NCBI RefSeq assembly: GCF_042646125.1
Contig: NZ_JBHRSW010000014.1
Span: forward strand, 294,429 to 358,428
Direction of reading: 5' to 3'
From: Glaciecola flavus
Lineage (GTDB): Bacteria > Pseudomonadota > Gammaproteobacteria > Enterobacterales > Alteromonadaceae
DNA length: 64,000 bases
A program made the translations under genes and the position numbers. Position 1 is the first letter of the stretch; each line of letters starts with the position of its first letter. Below the pieces are notes generated by a model. The model was given only the letters and a program-made list of their open reading frames with translations, was not told the origin of the DNA and searched no databases. Shown one piece after another: positions 46,109-56,042 of the stretch.

Positions 46109-46266
46109 TTTTTAGGTTACTCAATCGCCAAAAATTAATTCCACTGTTTTTATAACGACCAGCAGAGCCTAAACTAAAGTTGAAAAACCATTTTGTGTTT
46201 TATTAACCCTTGACTCGGAGCAAGTAACTCCGTCTAGCAGCGCCCTAGACCCCGATTTCATGTTAT

Positions 46267-47937
46267 TTAGATATCAAACCGCAGTGAGTTGTTTTCCTTG
46301 AGTATATCGAATGTGCGCACAACGCTAGTCTCGTAATCACTTGACATGACTGTGCTAACAGCAAGGTATTCCACCTTCGCCTTACTGTGATTAAGGGATA
46401 GTTTTACATATCCTCGATGTTGGCAGCTTGTCCATAGTACTTCATCATTGTGTTCGCTTAACAATTGGTCGAACATCTTTGCGCCATTCGCGCCCATACG
46501 CTCAAAATCTCCCGGTGAAGTCACGCCTGCTGTACCAATTTCGATGCCCATTTTTTGCTTGTCATCTGAATACAATTGGTTCGCCCAAAAGCTATGACTA
46601 TCCCCAGTCAACACGATTAAATCTTGTACACCTTTATCTTTAAACGCTTTGTAAAATGCCTCTCGCGCAGCAGCGTAACCATCCCAAGTATCAAGATAAA
46701 TAGGTAAATCCAATTCACCTAGCTTAGTTAAGTGCGCCAATTCCTCTGAAATAGGATCAGATTTGTGTACTTTGTCACTGTTGAATTTATTCGTAATATT
46801 CGGCACATGTGTTCTCGCCATAGGAATTTGGTTGCCCACTACGCGCCAAGCTATATTATCCTGTTTAGACTGCGCTATGTTATTCACCACAAAGTCCTGC
46901 ATTGTCGCGGATATCATGTTTCTTGATGGGTCGCCCAATACATTTTGCATAAAATTGTCCCGATCATGCCGAGTAGAAAGGTTGGGTAATATATCTGCAT
47001 AGTCAATCTGTTTTGTTCGTCCCGTATGTCGAGTCTCTAAGGTGCTTAAGCTAAGCAAATCACCGATTTGATAGTAACGCCACAATTCGGTTCTTTGCGC
47101 AATGTTTTTGGGCTCTCTAATTGGCATCCACTCGTAATAAGCTTGTACTGAAGCATCTCTGCGTTTTAACCAATCCCCTTCGCTTTTGTCATGATTTTGT
47201 GCACCATTCATATAAGGATTATTTGCAGACTCGTGATCGTCCCAAGTGGGAATGAGCGGGTGTGCAGCATGCATCAGCCGAGAGGCATAATCAGCCTTAT
47301 ATTGCGCGTGCCGTTGCCGGTAATCTTGCAGAGTAATCGTTTCATGCTCTGGGAAGTGCTCTCTGGAAAGGCTTTTTCCTACTTCTGCTCCCCACCCCTC
47401 TCTGCCATATTCGTATATGTAGTCGCCGAGGTGCAATACAAAGTCGATGCTTTTGTCCAAGCCGATTTGTTCGTATGCATTAAAGAAACCAAAGGGATAG
47501 TTTGAACAGGAAACAACAGCAAGGTTAACTTGTTCTACCTTACCTTTAGGTAAAGTTTTGGTGCGGCCTATTTCTGAATATACTTTACTGTTTTCAAATC
47601 GATAGTAATAAGTTTGGCCACTTTCTAAGCCACTTACATCTATTTTTATTGTGTAATCTTTATCACTGGAAGTGCGTGTTTTTCCAAACCTAACAATATT
47701 GTTAAAATCACTGTCTAGGGCAATTTGCCAGTGTACTTGGGCATCGAAATTGGCACTTATACGAGTCCAAATTATCACACTAGATTGAGTTGGGTCGCCG
47801 CTCGCAACACCGTGCAAAAACGTACTATTGGTTTTTAGTTGGGGCGTATTGGCAAGCGATACATGCGTAAACCATTTTAAGCTTAATCCAGAAGCCGCAC
47901 TCATCTTTATAAAATTTCTGCGGGATATATTTTTCAT
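46267..47937 (-). CDS. phoD: Alkaline phosphatase D (PhoD family)
   Basis: 556 residues with a Tat signal (ISRRNFIKMSAASG). PhoD N-terminal Ig-like domain (about 35-135) and metallophosphatase core: VVSCSNYPFGFFNAY, LHLGDYIYEYG, PTWDDHESANN, LTGDSHSFWAN. Phosphodiesterase/monoesterase for external phosphate; secreted folded with metals. It lies 160 bases past the binding-protein unit start on the same strand, without evident coupling; its own promoter is in 47938-48014. Confidence 0.9.
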   Translation of the reverse strand: MKNISRRNFIKMSAASGLSLKWFTHVSLANTPQLKTNSTFLHGVASGDPTQSSVIIWTRISANFDAQVHWQIALDSDFNNIVRFGKTRTSSDKDYTIKIDVSGLESGQTYYYRFENSKVYSEIGRTKTLPKGKVEQVNLAVVSCSNYPFGFFNAYEQIGLDKSIDFVLHLGDYIYEYGREGWGAEVGKSLSREHFPEHETITLQDYRQRHAQYKADYASRLMHAAHPLIPTWDDHESANNPYMNGAQNHDKSEGDWLKRRDASVQAYYEWMPIREPKNIAQRTELWRYYQIGDLLSLSTLETRHTGRTKQIDYADILPNLSTRHDRDNFMQNVLGDPSRNMISATMQDFVVNNIAQSKQDNIAWRVVGNQIPMARTHVPNITNKFNSDKVHKSDPISEELAHLTKLGELDLPIYLDTWDGYAAAREAFYKAFKDKGVQDLIVLTGDSHSFWANQLYSDDKQKMGIEIGTAGVTSPGDFERMGANGAKMFDQLLSEHNDEVLWTSCQHRGYVKLSLNHSKAKVEYLAVSTVMSSDYETSVVRTFDILKENNSLRFDI

Positions 47938-48014
47938 AGTAAAGCTGACTCAAGTTTGATAAACCCTCACTATGGTAAATCAGCGACGATGACGCTTTTA
48001 TGAATCTATATTTA

Positions 48015-48167
48015 TTAATGCCTTAAACACGCTTCACATATTGCCTTAGTTGAATGTTCAATATGCCTAGCTACCGCAACGGAATCATTTTGACCTTTAC
48101 CCGTTAACCAGTCGATGCAGACCACCAATTGCGATGCTGCAATTTGGTGAGCCACGATACTTGATGG
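48015..48167 (-). CDS. Possible small protein
   Basis: A 51-residue frame (MPSSIVAHQIAASQLV..., ending EHSTKAICEACLRH; only parts quoted) with protein-like composition and three cysteines. A TTG at 48212 would extend it to 65 residues. No ribosome site and no family recognised. It lies in the 299-base gap between phoD and the DUF1592 gene, which otherwise contains only the two divergent promoters. Confidence 0.3.
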   Translation of the reverse strand, partial: PSSIVAHQIAASQLVVCIDWLTGKGQNDSVAVARHIEHSTKAICEACLRH

Positions 48168-48242
48168 CATGCAACATGCACTTTTAGCGTTTATGTCCTT
48201 ATGCTTGCTCAATAAGCCTCAAATTGCTCGAAGAGAGTGCAA

Positions 48243-50765
48243 ATGCCCCATTACCCTTCCCCAGATTTGGTCTTTCGCCCTTACCAATTATCTTTTTATA
48301 TTTGGATCGGGGCGGTTATTTTATGTGTATTTAGCGGTGATACTGACGCTCAAAACATCAAACCTGATGAACAACAAAACCGGCTTAGTCATTTGATCTA
48401 TGATCGCTGTGAAAGCTGCCACAATGACTATATCTTTGATGGAAACTGGTCAGTGGAAGATATTGACCTCAGTGATGTAGCCTTAGGAAAAAACCAAAAG
48501 CGTTGGGAATCTATTCTTAAAGCCGTCTCCATGGGTGACATGCCCCCTGCAGACAAACGGCCTCTAAGCAATGAAGAGAAAAACTTATTAATATCGTGGT
48601 TAGAAAATGGTCTAGATACATACAGCGCAAACCATCCCAACCCAGGGCGCGCCACTATTAGGCGACTCAATCGAAATGAATACGCTAATTCTGTACAAGA
48701 TCTATTATCTCTGCAAGTAGATATGTCGAAGTCACTACCAGGCGATGACTCAGGATATGGTTTTGACAACAATGCAGACGTGCTTGGCTTATCTACAACC
48801 TTACTCGAACGTTATCTATCAGTCGCAGGTAAAATAAGTAAGCTTGCAACAGGTACAGCAGGTGACACTCCCAGTAAGACCAGTTTTTTAGTTCCCAAAG
48901 ATGGTCCAGTGAAAAATAGTGGTGTGCCCGCGTTTGACCAGCGTATGAGTGACGACCTTCCCTTAGATTCAAGAGGAGGAGGCAGCTTCGATTTTTATGC
49001 GCCTATCAGTGGCGGCTACGAAATTGCTGGGTTTATCAATGCCAATACCGCTAACGAAGTGGATCGTATGGAGATTCATCGATACAAGCACAATGTGAAC
49101 CTGTCTGCTGGTAAACACACGATTGGTATGACATTTCGTAAGCGTTTAGCCTTGCGCGAACACGTTCCTACAGTAAGAGAGGGAACCAGTTATGTCGTGA
49201 TTCCAGATAGAGAGCCAGAACTTTTAGATTTGGACTTTATACTTGATGGTGCACGCGTGCATAGCACGAAAGTTCCCTCGTATCATATGTCTGCTCGATT
49301 TTCGCAAGCGGCCTTTTTGCGCGACGTGTTAGAGATTGAAGTCACAGGTCCGATTGACATACAAAATACCCAATATGCTAGCAAAGCGGAGGATAAATTC
49401 GACACGCCAAGTATGCGTAAGATTTTTGTATGTCAGCCCAAAGATGCTCAAGAAAACGCGCTAGACGATAAGCATACAAAAGAGACAGAATGCGCAAGAA
49501 CAATTCTGTCAAATTTGGCGAGTGAAGCTTATCGTCGGCCAGTCAACGATCGGGATGTGCAGCCCTTATTGAAGGTGTTTATGCGTGCAAAGCAAAATCT
49601 CGACTTTCGCGCCAGTATTGCCATGAGTATTCAAGCCTTACTGGTTTCACCCAAATTTTTATATATTCAAGAACCAGTGCCTAGCTCACTCCAGTCTGGA
49701 GAGATATATAAAATTGACGACTATGCCTTCGCCACGAGGCTCGCCTTGTTTTTGTGGAGTAGCCTTCCTGATCAAGAGCTTCGATCACTTGCGCAAAGCG
49801 GGACATTGAGGCAACCAAGCATTCTCCAACAACAAATAAAACGTATGCTTAGTTCGGAAAAAGCCCAAGCATTGACTGATAACTTTGCTGGCCAGTGGTT
49901 GTATTTACGCAATCTCCCTTACCATTTTCCAGATGTATTTGCTTTCCCTCAATTTAATGTGCCGATGCGTCAAGCAATAGAGAAAGAAACAAGCTTGTTT
50001 TTTACACGTATACTGAAAGACAATCAGTCTATATTTGACTTTCTCAACGCCAATTACAGTTATCTCAATGAAACCCTAGCAACTCACTACGGCATCGACG
50101 GTGTAAGGGGCTCTGCGTTCAGAAAAGTGCATTTCGACCCGAATACGCAACGAGGTGGCCTACTTGGTCACGCGAGTATATTAACCCTGACGTCTAATCC
50201 CAATCACACCTCACCAGTCAAACGTGGAAAATGGATACTAGATAATCTTTTAGCCGCCAGTCCGCCTCCTCCACCTCCCGATATTCCGGCTCTGGTAGCC
50301 AAACACAATGGCATGGATTTAACAGCCAGAGAGCAACTCGCCAGACATCGAGAAGATCCCGTCTGCGCGTCTTGCCATGTGCGCATGGATCCACTAGGAC
50401 TCGCGCTAGAGCAATATGATGCAGTTGGCAGTTTTCGCACAACAGCAGCGGGACAGCTCATTGATGTGAGTGCGCAAATGCCAAATGGCACCAAGTTTAA
50501 TGGCCTTAAAGGCTTACATACCATTTTGTGGGATAGAAAAGAACGTTTTGCGCAAGCGTTTATCGATCGAATGTTGACCTACGCGCTTGGTCGAGGCTTA
50601 GAAGCATACGATCAACCGACAATCAGAGCGATTGCTCGCGAAGCAAGCAAGGATAACTATCGTATACACAAAATTATCGAAGCAATCGTAAGTAGCGTAC
50701 CTTTCAATTATAAAACAGTGCCGGAGATGACGAATGAAAAACAACAGATCGTTAAAACACACTAA
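48243..50765 (+). CDS. DUF1592/DUF1588 multidomain c-heme-type protein
   Basis: About 840 residues; GTG 48237 is an alternative start. An N-terminal membrane segment (IWIGAVILCVF) is followed by CESCH at about 57-61 (c-type heme motif). Domain order as recalled for the family: DUF1587, DUF1595, DUF1592, DUF1588, DUF1585, with CASCHVRMDPLGLALEQYD in DUF1588 as a second heme motif. Function unknown; families are common in Planctomycetes and some marine Gammaproteobacteria. The 3' end overlaps the DUF1552 gene by 32 bases. Confidence 0.88.
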   Translation: MPHYPSPDLVFRPYQLSFYIWIGAVILCVFSGDTDAQNIKPDEQQNRLSHLIYDRCESCHNDYIFDGNWSVEDIDLSDVALGKNQKRWESILKAVSMGDMPPADKRPLSNEEKNLLISWLENGLDTYSANHPNPGRATIRRLNRNEYANSVQDLLSLQVDMSKSLPGDDSGYGFDNNADVLGLSTTLLERYLSVAGKISKLATGTAGDTPSKTSFLVPKDGPVKNSGVPAFDQRMSDDLPLDSRGGGSFDFYAPISGGYEIAGFINANTANEVDRMEIHRYKHNVNLSAGKHTIGMTFRKRLALREHVPTVREGTSYVVIPDREPELLDLDFILDGARVHSTKVPSYHMSARFSQAAFLRDVLEIEVTGPIDIQNTQYASKAEDKFDTPSMRKIFVCQPKDAQENALDDKHTKETECARTILSNLASEAYRRPVNDRDVQPLLKVFMRAKQNLDFRASIAMSIQALLVSPKFLYIQEPVPSSLQSGEIYKIDDYAFATRLALFLWSSLPDQELRSLAQSGTLRQPSILQQQIKRMLSSEKAQALTDNFAGQWLYLRNLPYHFPDVFAFPQFNVPMRQAIEKETSLFFTRILKDNQSIFDFLNANYSYLNETLATHYGIDGVRGSAFRKVHFDPNTQRGGLLGHASILTLTSNPNHTSPVKRGKWILDNLLAASPPPPPPDIPALVAKHNGMDLTAREQLARHREDPVCASCHVRMDPLGLALEQYDAVGSFRTTAAGQLIDVSAQMPNGTKFNGLKGLHTILWDRKERFAQAFIDRMLTYALGRGLEAYDQPTIRAIAREASKDNYRIHKIIEAIVSSVPFNYKTVPEMTNEKQQIVKTH

Positions 50766-52089
50766 GCCACAGCTGTCTCGACGCACGTTTTTAAGAGGAA
50801 TGGGAGCGGCGATCGCACTGCCTATGCTAGAGTCCTTAGGTGCGCCTGTTATGGCAAAAACACAATCTAAGCAAATCAAACGCATGACCGTTTTTTATTC
50901 GCCAAATGGTATAAGGATGCCTGCCTACACGCCAAAAACAGTAGGAAAAGATTACGCCATGACGCCTATCTTAAAACCCTTAGAAAAAGTGCGCGACAAA
51001 TTTTCGGTGATATCGGGTCTGGCTCATTATCAAGCCAGTGCATTTGATGCACCGCCAGCAGGGCACGGTCGAAGCTGCCCCGCTTTTTTGACGGGCGCGC
51101 ATGCCAAGGCGACGGAAGGCTCAGATATTTATTGCGGTATATCGGCCGATCAAGTCGCCGCGCAATTTTTTGCAAAAGATACCCAATTAGCTTCACTCGA
51201 ATTGGGTATCGAGCCACCAAGTTTATTAGGCAGTTGTGATATAAACTACAGTTGTACCTATACAAATACCATTTCTTGGCGCAGTCCAACACAGGCATTG
51301 CCAGCAATGGTATCGCCTGGCGATGTATTTGAACACCTTTTTGGAGACGGCAACAAAATTGATGAGCACACTCGGCAAATGAGGCTTGCACAAAAATCCA
51401 GTATTTTGGATTTCATTTATGATGAAGCAAAGCAGATCAATAAAAATTTAGGCGTCAATGATAGATACAAGCTGGAACAATATCTAACGTCCATTCGCGA
51501 TGTTGAGCGGCGGATTGCCAAAGCAAAACAAACCAGCATCGAAATGAATTTAGACGACTTTACTGTGCCTGCAAATATTCCAAGCGACTATGAAGAACAC
51601 GTAAAAATCATGTTAGACTTACAAATGCTTGCTTTACAAACAGACATGACTCGAGTGAGCACATTTATGCTTGGTAGAGAACTCAGTAATCACGCGTATA
51701 CAAACCTCGGCATTCCCGACGGCCATCACGCCCTAAGTCATCATGCCGACATACCAGAAAAAATAGATAAGCTCATAAACATCAATGCCTATCATATGCA
51801 ACTGTTTGCAGACTATTTAGAAAAAATGGCGAGCATTCCAGACGGCGAGTCCAACTTATTGGACAACACCTATATCGTTCGCGGCGCATGTATCGGTGAT
51901 TCTAATGAGCATGATCATATGGATCTTCCTATTATTCTGGCTGGCGGCGGCTTAGAAGGAAACAGACATATTGCCACCGAAAAAAATACACCAATGTGTA
52001 ACCTTTTGCTTGCTGTTCTGCAAAATATGGGCGTACCGAGTACCCAGTTTGGAGACAGTACAGCACCATTAACAGAATGCTTAGCGTAG
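50734..52089 (+). CDS. Tat-exported DUF1552 protein
   Basis: 451 residues with Tat signal LSRRTFLRGMGAAIALPML (about 14-32). DUF1552 body with FYSPNGIRMPAYTPK, GHGRSCPAFLTGAH and NHAYTNLGIPDGHHALSHH; the fold resembles sulfatase/alkaline phosphatase-like DUF1501 relatives. Almost always paired with DUF1592-type proteins. GGAG lies seven bases before its ATG. Cofactor unknown, but Tat export implies folding in the cytoplasm. Confidence 0.9.
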   Translation: MKNNRSLKHTKPQLSRRTFLRGMGAAIALPMLESLGAPVMAKTQSKQIKRMTVFYSPNGIRMPAYTPKTVGKDYAMTPILKPLEKVRDKFSVISGLAHYQASAFDAPPAGHGRSCPAFLTGAHAKATEGSDIYCGISADQVAAQFFAKDTQLASLELGIEPPSLLGSCDINYSCTYTNTISWRSPTQALPAMVSPGDVFEHLFGDGNKIDEHTRQMRLAQKSSILDFIYDEAKQINKNLGVNDRYKLEQYLTSIRDVERRIAKAKQTSIEMNLDDFTVPANIPSDYEEHVKIMLDLQMLALQTDMTRVSTFMLGRELSNHAYTNLGIPDGHHALSHHADIPEKIDKLININAYHMQLFADYLEKMASIPDGESNLLDNTYIVRGACIGDSNEHDHMDLPIILAGGGLEGNRHIATEKNTPMCNLLLAVLQNMGVPSTQFGDSTAPLTECLA

Positions 52090-52100
52090 AGGTTTTTAAC

Positions 52101-53246
52101 ATGATGTTGTCATTCTTCTCTCCCCACACACGTAAATTAGCTATTGGCTTTAACGCAAAAACTAATAATAGCTTAGTCGGCCTGCTTATTCTGACCGCCA
52201 TATTCGTTCTTGGCGCTTGTAAAAGTGAAACGACGACGAGCACTTTTCACCCAGTTTTGACAGAAAGTAAGCACCAAGCATTACTGTTAAAAAGTAACCG
52301 CGCTATCTTGAATTTAGATTATGTAACGCTTGAAGCGCTCTTAACCCAAATTGATGTAAATCGCTTGCTACCTGATAATTCAAGCTTACTTGCTTGGGCG
52401 GTAGAGACACAAGAGCCCAGGTTAGTTGAGTTATTACTCAAGAAAGGCGCCCGAGTTGCGCTGCCAAATAGCAATCGTTTTACACCACTTGTACAAGCTT
52501 GTAGATATGGAAATTCAGCTATTATCAACGCTTTGTTAGATCACCAAGCAGATCCCAATAGTACGATAGAAGATGGTACAAGCGCATTTCACTTGTGCGC
52601 AGGATCCGCTTTGACGCGTGACTTGAAGAGAATGATTGCGATGGGGGCAGATATACACAAGCCAAATGAGTATGGTCAAACCGCGATAATGTGGGCGGCA
52701 AATTATGCAAATGCAAACAATTTGCGCTACTTGGCAAGTCAAGGCGCTGATATCAATCAGCAAACATCGCAAGGCTATAGCCCCTTATTTTTTGCCATAA
52801 AAAGCCATGACTTAAATACTGTGCAAACCGCTATTTCACTTGGTGCTGATCTTCTTGCCAAGGCTAAGGATGGTACGAGTGCTGCACAACTGAGTGTATA
52901 TACGCACAACTACGAATTTTTAACATGGTTTGTTAAGCAATTAGATGTACTAATGAAGCCGGAATCAGCCCAAAATGTGCTGGCTGCCTTTGATCGCAAT
53001 GGACATCAGCTTCTACATGCGGCAACACTAGCCAACCAATCAAAGTTAGTCTCTGCGCTCCTTGCAAAAGGCGCAGATCCGACTGTCACGGGCGCGCCAT
53101 CAAGATTAACATGGCGATACGAAGCCAACTTTAAAACCGAAGATTACATCCCTCCCCAGCTCTCTCCGATCGAAATTGCGGAGCAACAGGATTTTCAGGA
53201 TATTTTGTCGATGCTTAAGGGAAAGCTTGATACGCAAGAGATATAG
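52101..53246 (+). CDS. Ankyrin-repeat lipoprotein
   Basis: 381 residues from ATG 52101 (AGAGG nine bases upstream). Lipobox VLGAC followed by about seven ankyrin-type repeats, e.g. NRFTPLVQACRYGNSAII and YGQTAIMWAANYANANNL, up to residue 370. Periplasmic anchoring is inferred from the lipobox. Overlap and spacing put it in the same operon as the DUF1592 and DUF1552 genes, so it may be a scaffold for them. Confidence 0.85.
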   Translation: MMLSFFSPHTRKLAIGFNAKTNNSLVGLLILTAIFVLGACKSETTTSTFHPVLTESKHQALLLKSNRAILNLDYVTLEALLTQIDVNRLLPDNSSLLAWAVETQEPRLVELLLKKGARVALPNSNRFTPLVQACRYGNSAIINALLDHQADPNSTIEDGTSAFHLCAGSALTRDLKRMIAMGADIHKPNEYGQTAIMWAANYANANNLRYLASQGADINQQTSQGYSPLFFAIKSHDLNTVQTAISLGADLLAKAKDGTSAAQLSVYTHNYEFLTWFVKQLDVLMKPESAQNVLAAFDRNGHQLLHAATLANQSKLVSALLAKGADPTVTGAPSRLTWRYEANFKTEDYIPPQLSPIEIAEQQDFQDILSMLKGKLDTQEI

Positions 53247-53315
53247 AATTGCACTTAAACTAAAATTTGTGCGTAAGGGTTAGCCTTACAGAAAAAGAGT
53301 GTAGAAAAAATAAGA

Positions 53316-53392
<77 letters not shown>

Positions 53393-53454
53393 ATTTATCG
53401 AAGCGGCGTGCATAATAGCAATTTCGATTATTTTGGCAAGTGCTTTTTCAGCTT

Positions 53455-54531
53455 TTATCGCTTAAGTCTTATCGCTTGAACAAAATTTGCCACATTATCG
53501 TTTTCTATTTGTTCAAAAAAGTCTTCTGCCAACCGTTCTGACTCCGCAATGACTCTTTGCCAATAAGGAATTCGTTGTTCGCTGTCCATTTCGGTAAAAT
53601 CGCGTCGATCGGGGATTTTTCCATAGGGTAAAGAAGCAACAAATTCGTCTGTTGGCGCTAACATCACCACATTGTCATAGCTTTGTGCTTTGCATGTTCT
53701 AGACCTAATGCCTTTGTCAAACCAACCTGGAATGGGGGTAGTTGCAAAATGCGGATACAGCACTAAACCTCGAGTATTGATACGTATATCAAAATGATAG
53801 TCGATAATTCCCCCATCTCTATATACGCCTCTTGGTGCATGGTTTATATCCGACACCCCTTCCATGACGAGCGGAATTGAACCCGAAGCCATCACGGCCT
53901 CATGCAGGTTGTTTTCAGTGAGTTTGATGTATTCACTCTGAATTTTATCTTGATCAGTAAAATCCAGCCTGTCTATACCACTATAAAAGATGCTGCGCGA
54001 AAAGCTTTTTGACAACATACTGCGGGCTCTAAAATTTCGGAGACTCGCTAGCCCCAATCCTGCGAGTTGTTTGAACTTGCTCTCACTCGCTACCAAGCCG
54101 TGACAGCGCGAGGAAATAATATGTAGAGCACGCTTTTCATTATTTAATATCTCGTTTCGCCCCTTACTATCCACTACAGAATTTAGTAGCTCGATACCTT
54201 TTCTAGATACTTCTTGAGGTTTTGGTTGCTTCGAATATATTGTTGTACTGTAGCCATATGCAAGCCGTTCTATTGCTGCTTTACTGTCTTTCTGAGCAAA
54301 ACAACTTGCACGAAATGCCCCTGCTGACGTACCGATGATATCGATCCTTTGTCCTGTATCAGAAAAGAAGTCTTCAAACATCACCTTATCAAGACCACAC
54401 AAAACAAACCACTTAGGGCCGCCCGACGCACCCAAAAATGCAGAAAACATTTTTGCATTAAAACCTTCGCGTTTGATAAGTGCTAATGCAGTTTTACCGG
54501 CATAAATTTGTAGTACTTGTTTAGCTTTCAT
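53455..54531 (-). CDS. Patatin-like phospholipase
   Basis: 358 residues. The oxyanion loop GASGGPKW, the nucleophile elbow GTSAG (Ser in GxSxG) and the dyad Asp in YRDGGIIDYH show an intact Ser-Asp patatin hydrolase. No signal peptide, so cytoplasmic or secreted by another route. Lies downstream of the tRNA-Val (same strand). Upstream are AT-rich DNA and DnaA-box-like sequences. Confidence 0.88.
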   Translation of the reverse strand: MKAKQVLQIYAGKTALALIKREGFNAKMFSAFLGASGGPKWFVLCGLDKVMFEDFFSDTGQRIDIIGTSAGAFRASCFAQKDSKAAIERLAYGYSTTIYSKQPKPQEVSRKGIELLNSVVDSKGRNEILNNEKRALHIISSRCHGLVASESKFKQLAGLGLASLRNFRARSMLSKSFSRSIFYSGIDRLDFTDQDKIQSEYIKLTENNLHEAVMASGSIPLVMEGVSDINHAPRGVYRDGGIIDYHFDIRINTRGLVLYPHFATTPIPGWFDKGIRSRTCKAQSYDNVVMLAPTDEFVASLPYGKIPDRRDFTEMDSEQRIPYWQRVIAESERLAEDFFEQIENDNVANFVQAIRLKR

Positions 54532-54630
54532 TTGGCTGATTAGTCAAAATTTTGTCACTTTGATGATATAATAACCGAGATATTTTTACTAATATTATCA
54601 GTAATTTACTAATTAACACATATGTAGCTA

Positions 54631-54679
54631 ACAAACTTATCCACAGATAAAGGGGATAAGTGATGCGATAAAGTGGATA
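54631..54679. repeat. DnaA-box cluster, copy 1
   Basis: Perfect DnaA box TTATCCACA at 54637-54645 within ACAAACTTATCCACAG, followed by two inverted box-like 9-mers, TTATCCCCT (54651-54659) and TTATCCACT (54671-54679) read on the minus strand. Lies about 100 bases upstream of the patatin start and 20 bases past the LysR stop. The first 16 bases recur at 60871. Confidence 0.6.
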
Positions 54680-54697
54680 AAAACAAGTTGCAAATAA

Positions 54698-55645
54698 TCA
54701 ACATAATTCACCTCGCCAAACGCCGGTTCTGTTGAGTTCTTTTACAATATTTTTTATCGCACTAATGAGTGTACAAACATACTGTGAAGGTGGGTGGTTT
54801 TTATTAGTAATAGCCAAAACGCGCCTACGCATTTCAGGATCGACTATCTTGATACATTTTACCAAGGATTTATCTTCTAAATGATAGGTTGCGGCTGAGG
54901 GAAGTATTATTAGTCCCTTGCCCATCATAACTTGGCGTAAACCGGTCATTATGTGACCCGTGTAATTGTTGTCGTGCTTGAGCATGACCCCAGTATCCAT
55001 TTCGTATTTTTCAATAAACTTGCCAAGCGCGTCTTTGTTACTTGGGATCAGTATCTTATGTTCACTTAATGCCCAAAATGGGATCTTCTCTAGTTTTGTC
55101 AATTCTTTGTAGTTGTCCGTCGCCGTATCAAGCCCCACAACTAGATACATAAACTCTTCTAATAAAGGTGAGGCAACCATGAACTCAGACGAAAAAGCCT
55201 GCTCATATGTAAGCGCGAGATCAATTTTATTTGCCTCAAGCCAACCCGATAATGAATACGATGGCCCAGTACTGATATCCAGTGAAATATCGGGAAACTT
55301 TTCGGCGATTGTCTCTATAAGGGGGAGCGAAATAGCATTACAAATTGACGGCATCATGCCGATTTTAATCTCTACTTTTTGCTTATCCACTAGCTCACTT
55401 AACTTTGTTTTTGCTCTGCTCAACTCAGACAATATGTTTTGAGCATGTTCGGCAAAGATTTCACCTGCGATAGTGGGTCTCACACCTTTAAAATCCCGGA
55501 TTAAAAGCGGTAAGCCCATACTTCGTTCCAAGTTGGATATTTGCTGACTTATTGCAGGTTGCGCGACCTCCATTTCGCGCGCGGCAGCAGCAATGCTTTT
55601 TTTTCTAATTGTCGTTAAAAAATACTCTAACTGCTTGGTATTCAT
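54698..55645 (-). CDS. LysR-family transcriptional regulator
   Basis: 315 residues from the ATG at 55645; a GTG at 55654 is possible. The N-terminal winged helix (QLEYFLTTIRKKSIAAAARE, then AQPAISQQISNLE) is clear and the C-terminal ligand domain follows from about 90. Divergent from the TonB receptor gene, the classical arrangement for LysR control, so it probably regulates that operon in response to the imported compound. Downstream, the DnaA-box cluster lies before the patatin gene. Confidence 0.9.
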   Translation of the reverse strand: MNTKQLEYFLTTIRKKSIAAAAREMEVAQPAISQQISNLERSMGLPLLIRDFKGVRPTIAGEIFAEHAQNILSELSRAKTKLSELVDKQKVEIKIGMMPSICNAISLPLIETIAEKFPDISLDISTGPSYSLSGWLEANKIDLALTYEQAFSSEFMVASPLLEEFMYLVVGLDTATDNYKELTKLEKIPFWALSEHKILIPSNKDALGKFIEKYEMDTGVMLKHDNNYTGHIMTGLRQVMMGKGLIILPSAATYHLEDKSLVKCIKIVDPEMRRRVLAITNKNHPPSQYVCTLISAIKNIVKELNRTGVWRGELC

Positions 55646-55654
55646 ATTTTTCAC

Positions 55655-56042
55655 TCGAATTTCAGGTGCGACTGCCCAAAGCTTAAAGTAGCCACTTCGG
55701 GCTGATTCAGCAGATCATAGAATTGTAGTAACAATATTGAGCAATTCTTATTCCATCTATCCGAGTGCTAGACAATTTAATTTGTAAAAATTCAGTTAAT
55801 CCCATTTAATGCAAAAAAATATTTTCCCGCTAAATCGTATTTTTTATTTCATTTTATCAATCACTTAAATAGAGCAATAAATATTACTTATACCCCTCAA
55901 TATTATTCTTACTTCCTAAAATCTACGCGATTTAATTAATCTGGTGATGGGATTACACATAATACAGCAGATGTCTAAACGACACGCTTGCTAACCAAAA
56001 CAGGGCATAAATCCTGTAATAATAATGAAAATGGGGCAATAC
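55655..56042. promoter_or_regulatory. LysR / TonB-receptor divergent control region
   Basis: 388 bases, AT-rich, no gene. A weak LysR-type T-N11-A palindrome ATAA...TTAT is at 55877-55891. Long A/T runs around 55800-55860 may bend the DNA. GGGG shortly before ATG 56043 serves as ribosome site for the receptor. Confidence 0.3.

Noticed and set aside
46217..46233. CGGAG/CTCCG inverted repeat between the barrel gene and phoD
   Set aside because: Only five base pairs and no T-run; too weak to call a terminator.
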